Notes: generated by a model from the sequence alone, not told the origin. A stretch of 64,000 nucleotides of DNA from Rapana venosa (GCA_028751875.1 CM054141.1:69926426-69990425); one strand, 5' to 3'; shown: positions 43,216 through 56,833, numbered from the stretch's first letter. Translations and numbers: made by a program.

Positions 43216-43921
43216 TCTCACATGGAAAGCAAGGAAAGGTTAAAGCCTGGTCTTTTTTCCAACGTTTCTGTTGTTTATGATTTTCTTCTGACATTTTAAA
43301 AGTAGAATTTAGATTACTTAAGGGAAGATATATTATGAACTGGAATCTAGATTGAATTTATCATCAGCCGTTGTTTCTGTACTTGCTTGTGTATTGTGTG
43401 AGAACACTCCTGCGTGCATAGCACGTATGAATGCATGCCTGTATGTATACGCCCTTCAACACGCACTGTTACAAAGAGACATGCATGCACTGGCACTGCT
43501 CAAACAGAATACAGACACATACACCATAACCAATAAAAAGACACTAAGTAAAACAAAACAAAACGTTCTCCAACACATTGTACTTAACATTAATAAACTG
43601 TCCTGTCCCCACTGGATCGGCTTTGAATTGAAAATTGTGCACACATACATGATAGAGAAACAATGGGCAAAGCTGATCAAGAGGACCTTAGCCAAGACTG
43701 ATAGGAAAACGAACCCACTAACGACATAACAGTTATCTCACAATGTAAAATTCCACAACTCGTGGCTCAAATGACTGCAATGGTTACTTCATGTTAAACA
43801 TCGTTTTTTTCCCAGAAGAAGTTTTTAAAAAATATTTTTTTTATTAAAATATTATGATTATCTTTTCCTAAAATACATAGTTACAAGATGAAGAAACAGC
43901 ATGGTTACTGCAGAAGATTAC

Positions 43922-45419
43922 CTTTTCTGGGTCAAATCCTGAGGCGGTGTAGGAGCTGCTTTGGGCAACTGACCACTGCCCGACTGCAGCAGCGGCGGTG
44001 GGCGGGCGGTGTCGGCAGAGCCCTGGGACTGATGTCGCCGCACGCTGACCGGCGTCTTCACCTCCCCCTCCCGGGGCCCGGAGAACAGGCCGTCCATGTA
44101 CTGCATCCTCTGCCTGGAGGCGTCTGCACTGAGAACGTCCGACAGTTTCTTCTCGCTCTCGGCCACCTCCTTGGCCAGCTCCTTGGCCTGCAGGTCACAC
44201 TCCAGCTCCTGCTGGGAGGGCTGGCGGCCGTGGAGGGACCCCAGCTGCTGCGAGGATTCGGACTGCACTTGCTCTGGAGACGGCAGGCAGCTGCCTTCCG
44301 ACTTCCGTCGAGGGGACACCATTGCAGCAACGGCATCGGCGGGGATCTGAGGGGCTGGTGCACTTTCACGGCGATTGTATGGGGAGGAGGAGGACCTCGG
44401 GCGTTCTGAGGGGCTGTGAGGGGGCGGCTTCCTGACATGTCCGGGCAGTGCTCTGGGGTCCGAGGCTGCAGGAGGCTCCTCTGCCGCATTTCTGTGGGTG
44501 TACTTTGGCTCGGCGGAAGGACGGCGAAATCTCCCCCTGCCTCAAACGCTCGGAGTATGCACGGGGTCGCGCGTTGGCAGGACTTTGCGTAGATGATTCT
44601 GGGGTTGGCAATGCGGGAGATGCCCCGGGGGGCCTGTCTCTGGGCTGGTAAGAGTCTGTTAGCACCATGGGGCGAGTGTTTGGCACGCGATGGCGCTGCT
44701 ATTGTTCATGGCGGAGGGGGGTTTGAAGCTGTCCCCCCCACCAGGATGGGGAGCAGCCTGGAATGACGAGGCGCTGCTCCAGCGCTGGGCAGCCCCGGCA
44801 GGAGTGTTGGCAGTGGGGTGTGGGGAGCAGCTGGAGCTGGGCGTGCAAGACGGAGAGGCGGAGGAGAAGGAACTTTTTCGCTCCAAGTTGCTGATGCGTT
44901 CCTTGACAGACCTGGGCTGTTCCGGGGACGCCCCTCGTCCGTTCCTCACGCTGTCCCCAGCTGCCTGGCCGGCGTGGAAGGGCCGGGCAGTGAAGGTCTT
45001 CCCCTCCCCCCCACCTCCTCCCGGGGAAGACTGCCCCAGGGGCCGCGTCTGGGGGCTGAGCGGCTTGGTGACGCCGAACATTTTCACCACGCCACGCACG
45101 GGGGGGCCACTGTCCGCCTTGAAGGTGGGAACACTGCCGCCCTGGTCTGGGGGTGCTCCGGGGAAGCCCGCACACCTATACCGCTGCCTGCGCCGTCCCC
45201 TTGGTGCGGGTCAGGCTTCCTGCTGGTCTGCAGCTGCGAGTCACTATTCCAGTTCTGCTCGCCCAGCTTGCCGTCGCTGAAGACGGCCTGGGCGTCTGTG
45301 GGGAGGTGGGGGGCTGGCCTTCAGGTCGCTCAGCGGCGGCAGCGGAGGCCGAGCGCTGGTAGTTGCCCACCTGCCGACTGCCGCGGTTTCTGTATGCGCC
45401 ATACGAGTCATCCGCAAAC
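43922..45419 (-). CDS. shroom: Shroom large exon with frame breaks (linker to ASD2 start)
   Basis: The acceptor TGGGTCTTGCAG (at 45420) and the donor AAAAG|GTAATC (at 43921) bound 1,498 GC-rich nt. The first base completes the Pro codon split from the upstream exon. Coding character changes frame at least three times: frame a from 45419 (FADDSYGAYRNRGSRQVGNY) ends at TAG 45176; frame c is open 45210-44659 (GSVPTFKADSGPPVRGVVKM); frame d 44698-44366 (PMVLTDSYQPRDRPPG); frame e 44541-43922 (AEPKYTHRNAAEEPP). An extra frame b segment (VFSDGKLGEQNWNSDS, about 45284) also looks coding. The steps are single-base (+1, -1, +1) and lie near G/C homopolymers. The last part, AKELAKEVAESEKKLSDVLS and QRMQYMDGLF, matches the conserved SREELA...LADIL...MEGIF region before vertebrate ASD2. 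The rest is disordered Pro/Ser-rich linker. Residual assembly indels are the simplest explanation. Confidence 0.85.
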
Positions 45420-45639
45420 CTGCAAGACCCACAAACCATCAGCTGCTTAGAATCGGGAGTCCTGACGGATTAAAATGATCAGGTGTTTTTAATCATCTGG
45501 AGGGTTGATCCAAATGATGGGATGTGAATGTCTGACCTACAGCTGCATGCACTGCCCAGGGGAGAAGCCTGGGTGAATCTAGCGCTTGTACCACCATCTC
45601 TCTCTTCACCTCAGAGGTGTGTCTTTCAAGAGTACTTCG

Positions 45640-45842
45640 TGTGGTGTGTGTGGGTGGTGTGTGTGTGTGTGGGGGTGGGGTGGTGTGGTGTGTGTGTGGT
45701 GGTGTGTGTGAGGGGGGGGGTGAGTGTGTGTGTGTGTGTGTTGAATCGTACAAGTCTGGCCCAGAAAAAGCATGTGCAAGTAACACACACACATGGATGC
45801 ACACACACACACACACACACATACACACACACACTGAGGAGG
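45640..45842. repeat. GT/TGG-rich and CA microsatellites
   Basis: GT with TGG interruptions and a G8 run (45640-45742), and (CA)n at 45784-45832. They start about 220 bp upstream of the large shroom exon in the sense direction. Confidence 0.9.
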
Positions 45843-46259
45843 GGGTGGGGGGATAAATCCTTCCACACCAGTGAACACTACAACACAATGTGCATTCTGG
45901 CCTGTCTTCACCGGCAGCGCAAGAAGCAAAGCTGGAGTGATGATTCTGATACAGTCTCACAGTCTCCGATACATGTCTCACAGTCTACAGGTCTCTCTCA
46001 GAATGCGCTCAGGCCAAAGTTTATGACATTACCATGTTTCAGAGGAACAATGTAATGAGAACTGTGGTTTGGATTGCAAACTTTTTTTTAATAAGTGAAC
46101 CAACAAACAGTGCAAATTGCACACAATATGTTCAAATATTTAAGCAAAATATTGTAACATCCATAAACTTCACAAAGCCGATGATTAGTGTGTCTTCAAG
46201 AGACACAGGCATCTACTTCAAACTGGTGATATGCAGGCTATCAAAATAGACATGAAATT

Positions 46260-46510
46260 TGTGTTCTCCATATAGAGACAAATTCTCTGAAGCCAGCGAA
46301 TGGCAGCCTATGTCATGAGTACACGACAGAGTAACTAAAAACGGCCATGATAATTAATGCAAACATCTTATCCGGTGTATACTCATAGTCTCAAACAAGT
46401 CATAGTCATGAAAGAAACTCCCAGATGGGATGAGGGAGACAGACTTTGTGCATATTCTGGGTGACCTGCATGGTGTTAAGCTGAGAAATGTGCAACAGCA
46501 ACAATGACAA
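46260..46510 (+). repeat. Dispersed repeat E, copy
   Basis: GAATGGCAGCCTATGTCATG, TGCAAACATCTTATCCGGTG, then GTGCATATTCTGGGTGACCT and GGTGTTAAGCTGAGAAATGT. The equivalents at 48940-49290 are TGCAAACTTCTCATCCAGTG, GTACATATTCTGGATGATCC and GTGTTAAGCTGGAGAACG. Confidence 0.6.
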
Positions 46511-46939
46511 AATATACAATGCTCCATCTTCATCTGCCCAAAATACCAATCCATTTTCATCCACACTACAGATACATGTAGAGGAGGTATATATATATAC
46601 CTTTCTCTACAAACTGGATGGCTGGGCTATAGTAGGTTATCCAGCTGTTCCCCACTGGCTCTTCATCTATAGAGGGTTTCCCACCCACAGCTGCCAACAG
46701 TCCACAGTGCACACAAATACTGACTCTAAAAACTGTTACACCCAATACCAGCAGAAACTGTGAAGACAGATTACAGCAGTCGGTTCCGTTTCTTCTTCCT
46801 CTTTCTTTTTTATGGTGAGTGTGTGTGCGAGTGTGTATGTGTAAGTGTGTAAAAGATACACACAGAGGGAGGGAAACATATCATTAACAATTTCAAAGTC
46901 AAACAACTCACTAACTGGGCTTCAAGGTAGGCTCTTCAT

Positions 46940-47226
46940 AGGAGGAGTCCCATAACCTGTAAGGTCATAGGGGAGCGAGACGTCAGAGACCTCACTTCTC
47001 TAAGGGCCAGCATATTGAGGGCGGCGCCCATCTCCTCTCCCTCGCTGCTTTACCTTCCCTGACCCTAAAGAGGGCAGGTACCCAATTACAGCTGGGTAAA
47101 CTGGGGGAACTGTACTGAAGCCAAGGCGCACAAACGGTCACCCATCCATGTGGTGACCACGCTCGACGCTGCTTAACTTGGCTGGGGGAAAGCGAGTGCT
47201 CTGACCACTGAGCTATCCCGTCCCCA
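46940..47226 (-). mobile_element. SINE-A, full-length, minus orientation
   Basis: The best-preserved head in the window. Read on the minus strand from 47225: GGGGACGGGATAGCTCAGTG, GTCAGAGCACTCGCTTTCCC, then AAGTTAAGCAGCGTCGAGCG and ACATGGATGGGTGACCG. The body ends with CATAACC-type sequence near 46950. CATAG on both flanks (46938-46942 and 47224-47228) may be a short target-site duplication. Confidence 0.88.
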
Positions 47227-47584
47227 TAGAAGTAGTAAAAAAAAAAGAAAAAGAAAAAAAGAGGACCACACATCAGTTGCACAACCATAAAACAGAAACA
47301 CACACACACACAGAGGACAAGCACAACACAAACAAAGCAAGCAACAAAGAAAGAAAGACAGAAAGAAAGAAACCCTGCTAGCTGAGAGGCTTGTTTCTTT
47401 CCTGGCTGCCTGTCTACCTTCCTCGCCCTGACAGCAGTAGCAAAGGAGGAACAAACACAGGGTAATTTCATTGTGCATGGGGCCAGCAGCCACTATCTCT
47501 CTGCCTTGTGTCAAAGCACTAACACCCTGTGGCAGTTGCTCCAGCAGCTATATATAATATACTACTGTTGCTTGCGTAATGCTC

Positions 47585-47619
47585 AGTGAGTGAGTGAGTG
47601 AGTGTGTGTGAGTGTGTGC

Positions 47620-47666
<47 letters not shown>

Positions 47667-48098
47667 TGTGTGTGCGCGAGAAACATTTTTGGCGTCAGTA
47701 ACATCTACTATTGCTGCTTGCATAACAATACTTATATATTTAATATTATATATATGTTTGTGTGTGTGCTCGAGCATGCCTGTGTGCATGTGTGTGTGTC
47801 CCTGCGTCCGTCAACCGGACTCTGATGAAGGCAAACCATATAAATTATACCAAACTTTTGATACACTCTTCTCTATATAGAAGTGTTTTTTAATGTTCTT
47901 GTTTTTTGTTGTTGTTGTTATATATTGTCTACCTAGTCTTGTTCCTGTTTGCTCTGGTTTTCCCATCAAATGCTGGCCAAAAAGAAAAATCATTAAAAAA
48001 AATATTTGTCAAAAGGTTGATGCCAAGTATCTTCTCTTAAAGCGGCCACACCCCCAAGTGCAGCAAAGTGAAAGTAGATAAATCAACATGTGTGGGGT

Positions 48099-48133
<35 letters not shown>

Positions 48134-48616
48134 TGTGTGTGTGTGGTGTGTGTGTTTTTTGTGTCGCGCGTGCACAAACAAGTCTGTGTGTTGTGTGTGT
48201 GTGTGTATGTGTGTGTGGTGTGTGTTGTTGTGCGCGCTGCGCGGTGCTTCATCTGTTGTACCAACACTGCATACTGCTGGCATCTTTTAAAAGAGAATGA
48301 AGAACAAAAGCTGGGGGAGGATGGAGGGAGACGGGGTCGCAGGGTGGAAGCCAGGATGCCTGACTGTCATTTTTATCGCCACAAAGCTGGCACCGGCTCT
48401 GCCATCATCAGCGATCCCCATTGTGGAAGACAGTGTAGCACCACCTATACTAACTCACGTCATGCACTGCCTGCTACCACTACTTTGTTTCGTTTGGCTG
48501 CTGCCCGCCTAATAAGACTTGTTCTGCCTCACACGATTTATAACAATGCCTCTCATATGGTTGGTGGGGTTTTTTTTAAATAGTATAATAGGTATCGCGC
48601 GCGGGCTCGCGCGTGC

Positions 48617-48649
<33 letters not shown>

Positions 48650-48676
48650 TGAGTGAGTGAGTGCGAGCGTGCGTGC

Positions 48677-48709
<33 letters not shown>

Positions 48710-48725
48710 CGTGCGTGCGAGCACC
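47585..48725. repeat. Microsatellite cluster (GAGT, GT, GC)
   Basis: (GAGT)n then (GT)n at 47586-47675; GT/TGG at 48090-48235; CG/GT with GAGT at 48596-48724. Sequence between is single-copy intronic DNA with no exon seen. Confidence 0.85.
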
Positions 48726-48939
48726 ACGCGCGCCTGTACGCTTGCGCACATGCCCATCTGAACAAAGCTGGTAAAACTCCACAAATACTGTGCACCTTCC
48801 TCCGTAATCCAGCAAAAGTAGCTGGAATTTGTGGAAGGAAAAGAACAAAAATTTTGGCTGAAAACTGCTGACATGAATCAAACCACCTTTTTTTGTAAGG
48901 ACGAGGCAGTAAACACACACACACCAGACAATGAAACCT

Positions 48940-49290
48940 CCTCAGAAATCGGAGTGCGGCTGCCTACACTATGGCGAGCTGCTTGAAGACAGCTTTACAT
49001 GCTGTACATGCTCCCCGAAGTCGGCATGCGGCCACCTTAATCAATGGCGGAGAAGGGAAAAAAGTTCGTATACACAAAAATCTCACAACTGGTGAATCTT
49101 GGAGCTCGAGCCAAGGAACACAAAAATATCAGTACAGTGACATGCAAACTTCTCATCCAGTGTGTCCTGACTGTCTTACATTACAACTGATTCCCAAGTA
49201 CGACCAGTGAGACACGAGTGTACATATTCTGGATGATCCCCCAGAGTGTTAAGCTGGAGAACGCCCAACAGCCACCAGGCCAAGATGAGC
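48940..49290 (+). repeat. Dispersed repeat E, longest copy
   Basis: Contains GGCATGCGGCCACCTTAATC, AAATCTCACAACTGGTGAAT, CTTGGAGCTCGAGCC, TGCAAACTTCTCATCCAGTG and GTGTTAAGCTGGAGAACGCC. It holds the motifs found separately in the fragments at 4130-4262, 42187-42240 and 46260-46510, so these belong to one element. Its class is unknown. Confidence 0.6.
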
Positions 49291-49489
49291 AGAAAGTAAG
49301 AGCTCAGCAAGCAAGATGATATGCTAACACTAAAAATAGCTGCAATGGGAGTTGGAAAGGGGGGGAGTGATTCACCATGTTGTTTTCAAATTATCTCCAT
49401 CCCCTGCAGCAGAAAATGATCTGACATGGAGGGGTGGGGTGGTTGTGGTAAAGGAGCATGCATGAAGTGGGGGCATAGGAGGAAAAGTG

Positions 49490-49521
49490 GCAAGAGAGAG
49501 AGGGGGGGGGGGGGGGGAGGG

Positions 49522-49557
<36 letters not shown>

Positions 49558-49908
49558 TAGAAGAGAGAGTAGAGAGAGAGAGAGTCAGAGAGAGATAAAA
49601 AGAGAGAGTCAGAGAGACAGAGACAGAGTCAGAGGGAGAGAGATAGAGGAGGAGAGGGAGCAGAGAGAGAGAGAGAGAGAGGAAGGGAGGAGAGAAAGAG
49701 AGACAGAGAACAACACAGACAGGGAGGGGGGATGAAGGGGCATGCATGAAGTAGGATTATAGGAGAAAAAGTAGCACAGAGAGAAGAGAGTAGGGGAGAG
49801 ACAGACGAGACGAGAAACGAGACAGAGAAGCGAGGGGGGATGAGGGGCAGCAGAAGGAGGATCTAGGCGAAAAAGTGCGAGAGAGGAGAGAGAAGGAGAA
49901 GAGAAGAG

Positions 49909-49967
<59 letters not shown>

Positions 49968-49970
49968 ACG
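49490..49970. repeat. GA-rich satellite-like tract with a G16 run
   Basis: 16 G at 49502-49517, then about 450 bp of GA, AGAGAGTC and GAGACAGA variants, ending in pure (GA)n at 49912-49968. GCATGCATGAAGT(A/G)GG recurs at 49456 and 49740 with similar sequence after it, indicating a partial duplication of about 285 bp. Confidence 0.85.
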
Positions 49971-49974
49971 AGAG

Positions 49975-51255
49975 AAAACGACAACACACACAACAGAGGG
50001 ACAGACCTCTACACACGGAGGGCTGCTCCCTCCTATCCCCTAAGGAGTAAGTATGCGCTTCATTACGGTGCTGAGACACGAGACAGTGCATAGCGCTGCT
50101 CGCGTATTGTTTAATTATATCAATTGTTCAGGTTCAGTCGTTACTTGATAAACGCGAGTTCTCTGGTGTTGTAATTGACTCTTTCATCTCCCCTATTACT
50201 CTACTTTTAATTTATAACGAATGTATCGTTTGGTGTGTCTGGTGGTTGTCACATAGGTTTGTGTTGTGTGTTTTGTTGCTCAATTTGTGTTCATTTAGTG
50301 ATGACCCCCCCCCCCCCCCCCCCCCCTCAAAAACAACCAAAAACAACAACAAAAACAAAAAACAAAAAAAACGGATGTGATGTGTGTAAAAAAAAAAATA
50401 TATACTGAAACTGCAAGAGATTTAAAAAACAAAAAACACAATTTACGTATTACTAACAATGTCTATGGACGTAACAGACTTTCCATTATCAATTTATTGA
50501 ATTGGTGAGAGTTCGAAAATGGGGCGAAGGTTTACACTGGAGTCAAAGTATATGATATTAAATGCAATCACACACACAGACGGATTACCATTTCTTAATT
50601 GCTCTACAAAATCGCTTTACTTCTCATCTAAATGAGGATAAAGTATTAATTCTCTCTGACGTAACAACAAGCAAATGTGACCAACTTCTGACAGTGGTTT
50701 CCCAGTTAATTTATGGGATTTATTGCAATAGTTCTAGTTCACGAACGCTTCGTCACCTACACGATTCGTCTCTATGTTGTCTGATGTATATCCTCCACCT
50801 TTCTTCCTAGTTTTTTGTTTTTAAGAGTATGTTGTGTGTGTGTGTGTGTACTGTGCGTCTGTGTGTGTGGTGTGTGGTGTGTGTGTGTGTGTGTGCGTGC
50901 GGTGTGTGTGTGTACAGGTGCTACTCATACAATAATACATAATGCAATATATTCATGAGATGGAAGTGTGTCATGAGAAATGAGCCTTGCTGCCATTAAT
51001 GTCCTCACGGATCATTAAACTAAAGACGTGTTTGATTTGTATTTCATTTGGTTACTTTACCGCTTGGACATGCACTGTATTCCGTTTGTCACGTGCAAGA
51101 CTAGCGATTGGTTGGCTTACGTCACGTTAAAAGAGCAACGAATCATTGGCCACTCCAAGCAGGAGAACACCACTTTTTCGTCACGTGGCCTTTCCTTAGA
51201 GAGGAAGTGACAAACCTCATCCTGCACACCGGAAGCAAACAGCAGACAACATGGT

Positions 51256-51290
<35 letters not shown>

Positions 51291-53255
51291 GAGGAGGGGG
51301 GGGGAGATAATGATGATGATGACGACGGTGATGATGAAGAATATTATGATGATGAAATGTACGAGCTTTACATGCCAGTGAATTGGACAGGAATAAATCT
51401 TTCCCCTTTAAAGATAACGAGTTTTTAATGTTTGGTTTGGTTTGCTTTTTGCTTCAGGGTCCACAGATGGGAAAGGGGGGTACGGTTGTTCACTGTGCAG
51501 TCTACTTCAGTACTTGTGCACGATGCGCCATAATGTTAAACAAAAAGGGGGAGGGGGGGGGGGGGGAGGAAAAAAGAAAAGGCAGCCTGAAATAATGCAT
51601 GCACACACTTTCATATCTCCATATAACTACCTATAGCTTACATAGAGAGGAACTCACCACGAAAACTTGGGGCTCCCCAAGTGCAACACTCTACACAGTT
51701 TTGCTTGCTTATCATTTGTCTGAACACTGTATTGTATCAAAACACTTCACACATAAGACGCAACAACATATCACACGCACTGCGCACACGTAACACAACA
51801 CCCCCACCCCACCCAGGTGGGGACCACCTCGTCACTTACTTGAGTCTCCAACGCTGACATGCATACATCACCACCATTGGTTTGGGGGCATGCACGTGCG
51901 GCTCGAAACAACAACAAAGAAAGGTTTGCACTTCGTTGGCCCTGTGGCGGGCAGGCCCTGGCTTTATCCACCACCGACACTGGCCCCTCCAGCCTCCCTG
52001 TCAATGCTACTGCTGCCACACTGCTGCACCATCGCTACTGCCCGCTACGCTGGCAGCATTTTCCTCACATGAACACACGAACACCGTGACTGCCAAGGAA
52101 CCCACCAGTCTGTTTTGTTTCGTTTCCCAATGCCGTCCTATGAAGTGTTTCTTCGTCACTGCAGTGTCCGTAGATACACTCCTCTCTCCAAAAACAGGGG
52201 CAGGTGTGGGTGGGTGTGTATTGGGGGTCGAAATAGCAGAACTTTCCTCAAACACTGCTTATCCAAGATCCCTCTCGGTTCTTCTGCGAAGTCTTGAATA
52301 TTTGCGTAACCTTCGTCATATATATATATATATATACACATATATATATATATATATACACACACACATATATATATACGCACACACACACACACACACG
52401 TGGGACTCCTCTCTCTCCCTAGTACGCTAACTCTCCTCTCACATTCGCTGTTTCAATTATAGATACAGATCTATGATTTTGGGGGGGGGTTGTTTCCACA
52501 CTGTTGAATTTCTTTTTATTGCTCTGAATCAGAACCATCTTCCGAATGTTTGCCTTCTTGCTATTTTTCTTTAGTGAATGTCCCCCTTTCTGTGCCTCAT
52601 GGACCTCCCCCACCCCCTCCCCCTTGCACAGCTCTCTTTTGAAGTTTTCGCCTCTAGATGCCAAAAACTGAAAGCGTCAACACACTACACAATCACAGGA
52701 CACTTTTCCACCACCAGCGTCAATCTGTACACCTTTCAATCCATTCTGTTTCAGTCTGGCAATTTACAAAATAACTACGTCGCTCGCGTATCACTCTGAC
52801 AGTTTCAATTATCATTATACTTCTTGTGTCTCAATTAATTTTGTTCACGATCAACTTTAACCTTGCCTGGCCTCCCTTGCCTCACCATCTTACCAACAAC
52901 AGGAAATCCTCATCAGTAATTAACCCCTTCCTACCATCACTGCACCATCCATCACTATCGCTCTCCAAGTGCCTTTTTCACACACCTCAGGCTGTCCTGT
53001 TCTGGCCTGAAGACGACTCTGTCATCGCTCACCCGATTCTCACACACAATCCTGCCCTTAGTGCTGGCATCATTCCCTGCTACATGTATATATATATGCC
53101 ATCTGCACTCTGTTTTCTTCAACACACCACCTTTGTATTGCTCCTGAGCTAGATAATCAACGTCTCCTGGCTTGACATCTTTACAGCCCACAAACCAACT
53201 ATAGTTACCCAAACATAGATTACATCCTCTGACGCACGATCCTGGTAGCGGTATG

Positions 53256-53305
<50 letters not shown>

Positions 53306-54823
53306 GGGCGCACATCTACACTTCAGACAAATATCATATCATCAACTCATGATGAACTGAGAACACTTCTGCACTTCTTCTAAGCTCTGTGTACTTCCAA
53401 GTACGCAAAAGCACAAGCCGATACTTCCAACGTTCCTTTTAAATTTATGCCTTCCTTCATTCAATCTGATTTACTCCATTGGTTCAGAATGGCCATGTAT
53501 GGTAGGTAACCCATATCCTGCGATACTCCTACACACTTTCCGAAAGAAACCACGGGGTACGAGCTTTCTTCTACGAGTTGTGCGTCACTGCCACGATGCA
53601 CGCAGAAGTGTTACCAGACTAGCAAGAATACATCAGTCTCTGCCTTTCAGTGGCAATCTGAATGTCCTAGGCACGGGATACCCCACCCCCATCACCGGTC
53701 TCCCCCACTTCAACATAATTATTATGCTTCACTGTTCCAGTCTGTTCCATGGTGACAACCACGTTGACGTGAATACATATCTTCATGGCATTCCAGCATT
53801 CCTGTCGAGTTGGTTAACTTTCATGAGTTGTCCTCCTACGTTTGCTTTATATTTAGGTTTCCACTTTTTTTTTAATAACTTATAAATGTAAGCATCCGCT
53901 TCCTACTTTCCATAGTGCTTGAACCACAGCTGCGACCTCTGAACACGACCTAAGAGTGCGTCCGAGAGCCCAAACTTAAGCGAGGTCAGGTTAAATAACG
54001 TGTCAAATGCTGCCTCTGAAAGGTTACATTCTTTGGGTTGGTTTGGAATTTTTTTTTTACTCGAATCTTTGATCAATCATTCTTTCTAAGTAGTGGAAAT
54101 GTTGCATCTGGTTACCTGCACTTAGTTTTTCTCTACTACTTTTTTCTAAAAAAACAACAACTCCTCAGTTAACCAGAACACTGGCATTACATTAGCAATT
54201 TCTACATCTTCTTCCAGCTTTTGCCTAATCTCTGAGTCATCTCCTACCTGCAGCAATGTGTACGTATGTGTAGTTCCCGAGTTATCCACAGCTGTAAACA
54301 GCGAATCACAACAGTCAGGCAGGCAGGCAGCTCTTTCAATGAGAATGTGTCAAGTCGTCCCCTGAACTGAATTACACTACTCTGCTGTCAAACCAGTGGA
54401 CACCAAACAACACACTTTCTCTTTTACGACTTCTGACGCACTTCGCGTTTCAAAACAACCCGGCTTCTTGCAAAGGAAATCTCTCAGACGTGGCAAAAAC
54501 ACCGATACGTACACATTAAAACTAGGATACTTTTTTTTTCTTCTCCTTCACAAGAAATGATCTGGCAGAAATTCCCTTTGGTAAAGGAAGGAGGGAGGGA
54601 CGAAGGGGTGGGAGAGGGGGGGGGGGGGAGGAGGGGGGGGGGTAGTATGCCAAGGACAAAAAATATGATCTGCAAGTTTTCTACTACTGACACACAACAG
54701 TTCTTGCGCAGGTAGAAAGAGAGAGAGAGCGATACAGAGAATGGTAGGGAGGAGACGAAGAGTGGGGAGGGGGAGTGACAAGGTTAACAAAAAATGATCT
54801 GAAAACCTGTTGCCCTCCCCCCC

Positions 54824-54875
<52 letters not shown>

Positions 54876-55933
54876 CTCTCTCTATCCAGCGATGAGCAGT
54901 TCCGGCCTGCAGCTCCGAACAGAGCTGACGGACGGACAGACGGACGGAGGGACGGACGGCGGGCAGAATGATCTAGGCCTGGCCCCCTAGCCTAGCCCAG
55001 CCTACTGCTGGTTACCAATAATTATGGCCCTCTGACACCTGACAGACAGCTCGCCTGTCGCCCTGTGCTGCTGGAATGGGAGGACCCCTGTCGAGGTCCA
55101 ACTCTATTAGCTACTCCCTAACTAGCCTAACTCAGCCTGCAGAAACCTGCATCACCTCTCTTCTGTTCCTGCACTCTCTTATCACTGTGTGCGCGCAAGT
55201 GTGTGTGTGTGTGTGTGTGTGTGTTGTGTGTGTGTGTGTGTGTGTGTTGAGGGGGGGGGGGGGGGGGGGTCAGGAAAAAAAGAAATAAAAAGCAGCCGTC
55301 TCTTTTACAACGATCGGTTCAAACATTCAGTCGCAAAGCACACATTCAAGTAGTAATGCGTGCACTCAAGCATATATAATCCATGTCCTCACTAAATATG
55401 TTGTGATCATATAACCTGAAAAAGACGGGAGGGAGAGAAGGAGAGAGCGAGAATGGAGGCCTAACCAAAAAATAATGATATCACTTTGAACAGAACTTGA
55501 GGCTAACAGTTTCTCTCTCTCTCTCTCTCTCCTCTTCACAGTCCACAATGGTTTATTCCCACGAACTCTTTTGAAAGCTGTTCGTTGCTGGGTGAGTCAC
55601 AATGATTATGTGCCCTGGGTTTTATCTAGCAGACTGTCTGTGTGGCTTTTGGTCACGGCTTCCCCCCAGACTAAGAGGGGACGTGTTCGTCCATTCACTA
55701 CTGCCTGCTTGCAGTCAACAGCTTAGGCTAGGCTAGGCTAACATGTACACCCGTCTCTGCTGCCGATTCAGGACGTAGCGCCACTGAGTCTCTAAAGATT
55801 ACCGCCGACATTTTGTTGTTGTTGTTGAAAGTACGATTCAAAACGGCATGTGAATATAAATGCATGACTTTCTAAATGAAATTTTGTTTAAACCAAGGAG
55901 AGGGGATTTGGTGGGGTTTTCTCCTTTGTTTTG

Positions 55934-55975
<42 letters not shown>

Positions 55976-56393
55976 TGTGTGTGTCTGTGTAGGGGGCGTG
56001 TCGAGGGGGGAGGGGGGGGGGGGGGCGGGACGTCTTTACATCCCCGTACTACGCAAAAACAATTTACAATTAATCTGCGACGAACAACTCTTGTGTGCTC
56101 TCTTTGTGATAATGAGTCATCCTTACATCACCATACTTCACATCATGAATGTGCTCTCTTTGAGATAGATAAACGACTCACTTCTGATGCACCGGGTATG
56201 ACTTCATAACGTTATCAACAGAGGTCAAATTGACCATTCGGACTTCTCAGGACTATCGTCAGATTGGCGAATTGATCTGACCCTGCTCACGGTAACTCAT
56301 TATTTCAGCACACTATATTCAAATATCCGCTACCGGGAGACCACTTACACCACTTGACTGACATAACCATCCCCCTCCACCCCACCATTCTTC

Positions 56394-56481
<88 letters not shown>

Positions 56482-56798
56482 TCCCTCTCTCTGTGCTCTT
56501 CTATTTTCCCATGTTTATTCTGGAGTTGGCCATGATGCCAAACGTATCTGCATACCACTACCATAAAAAAGGGAGAGAGGAGGGGGGAAAAGAAAGAAAG
56601 AAAGAAAAAGAAAGCCAAAAAGAAAGAGCAGCAACACAAGACAAGTTATCCAGAGAAAATGTTTTGATGCCAACTGATAGCAGCGGAGCAGAGAAAGACA
56701 AAATCCTCCCATTATTTCTCCTTCTGCAAGCCAGGCTGCAGGCAACACAAGAGAAACAGAAACAGCCTCGAACGATGTTTAAAATAGATGATGAAATC

Positions 56799-56833
<35 letters not shown>

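Noticed and set aside
44690..45450. Long plus-strand open frames of about 200 codons opposite the shroom exon
   Set aside because: They are antisense shadows of a GC-rich exon. The minus strand has matched splice sites and recognised Shroom sequence.
52826..53212. Overlapping frames of about 100 codons on both strands
   Set aside because: Ordinary intronic sequence with stops in all other frames and no splice-site support.
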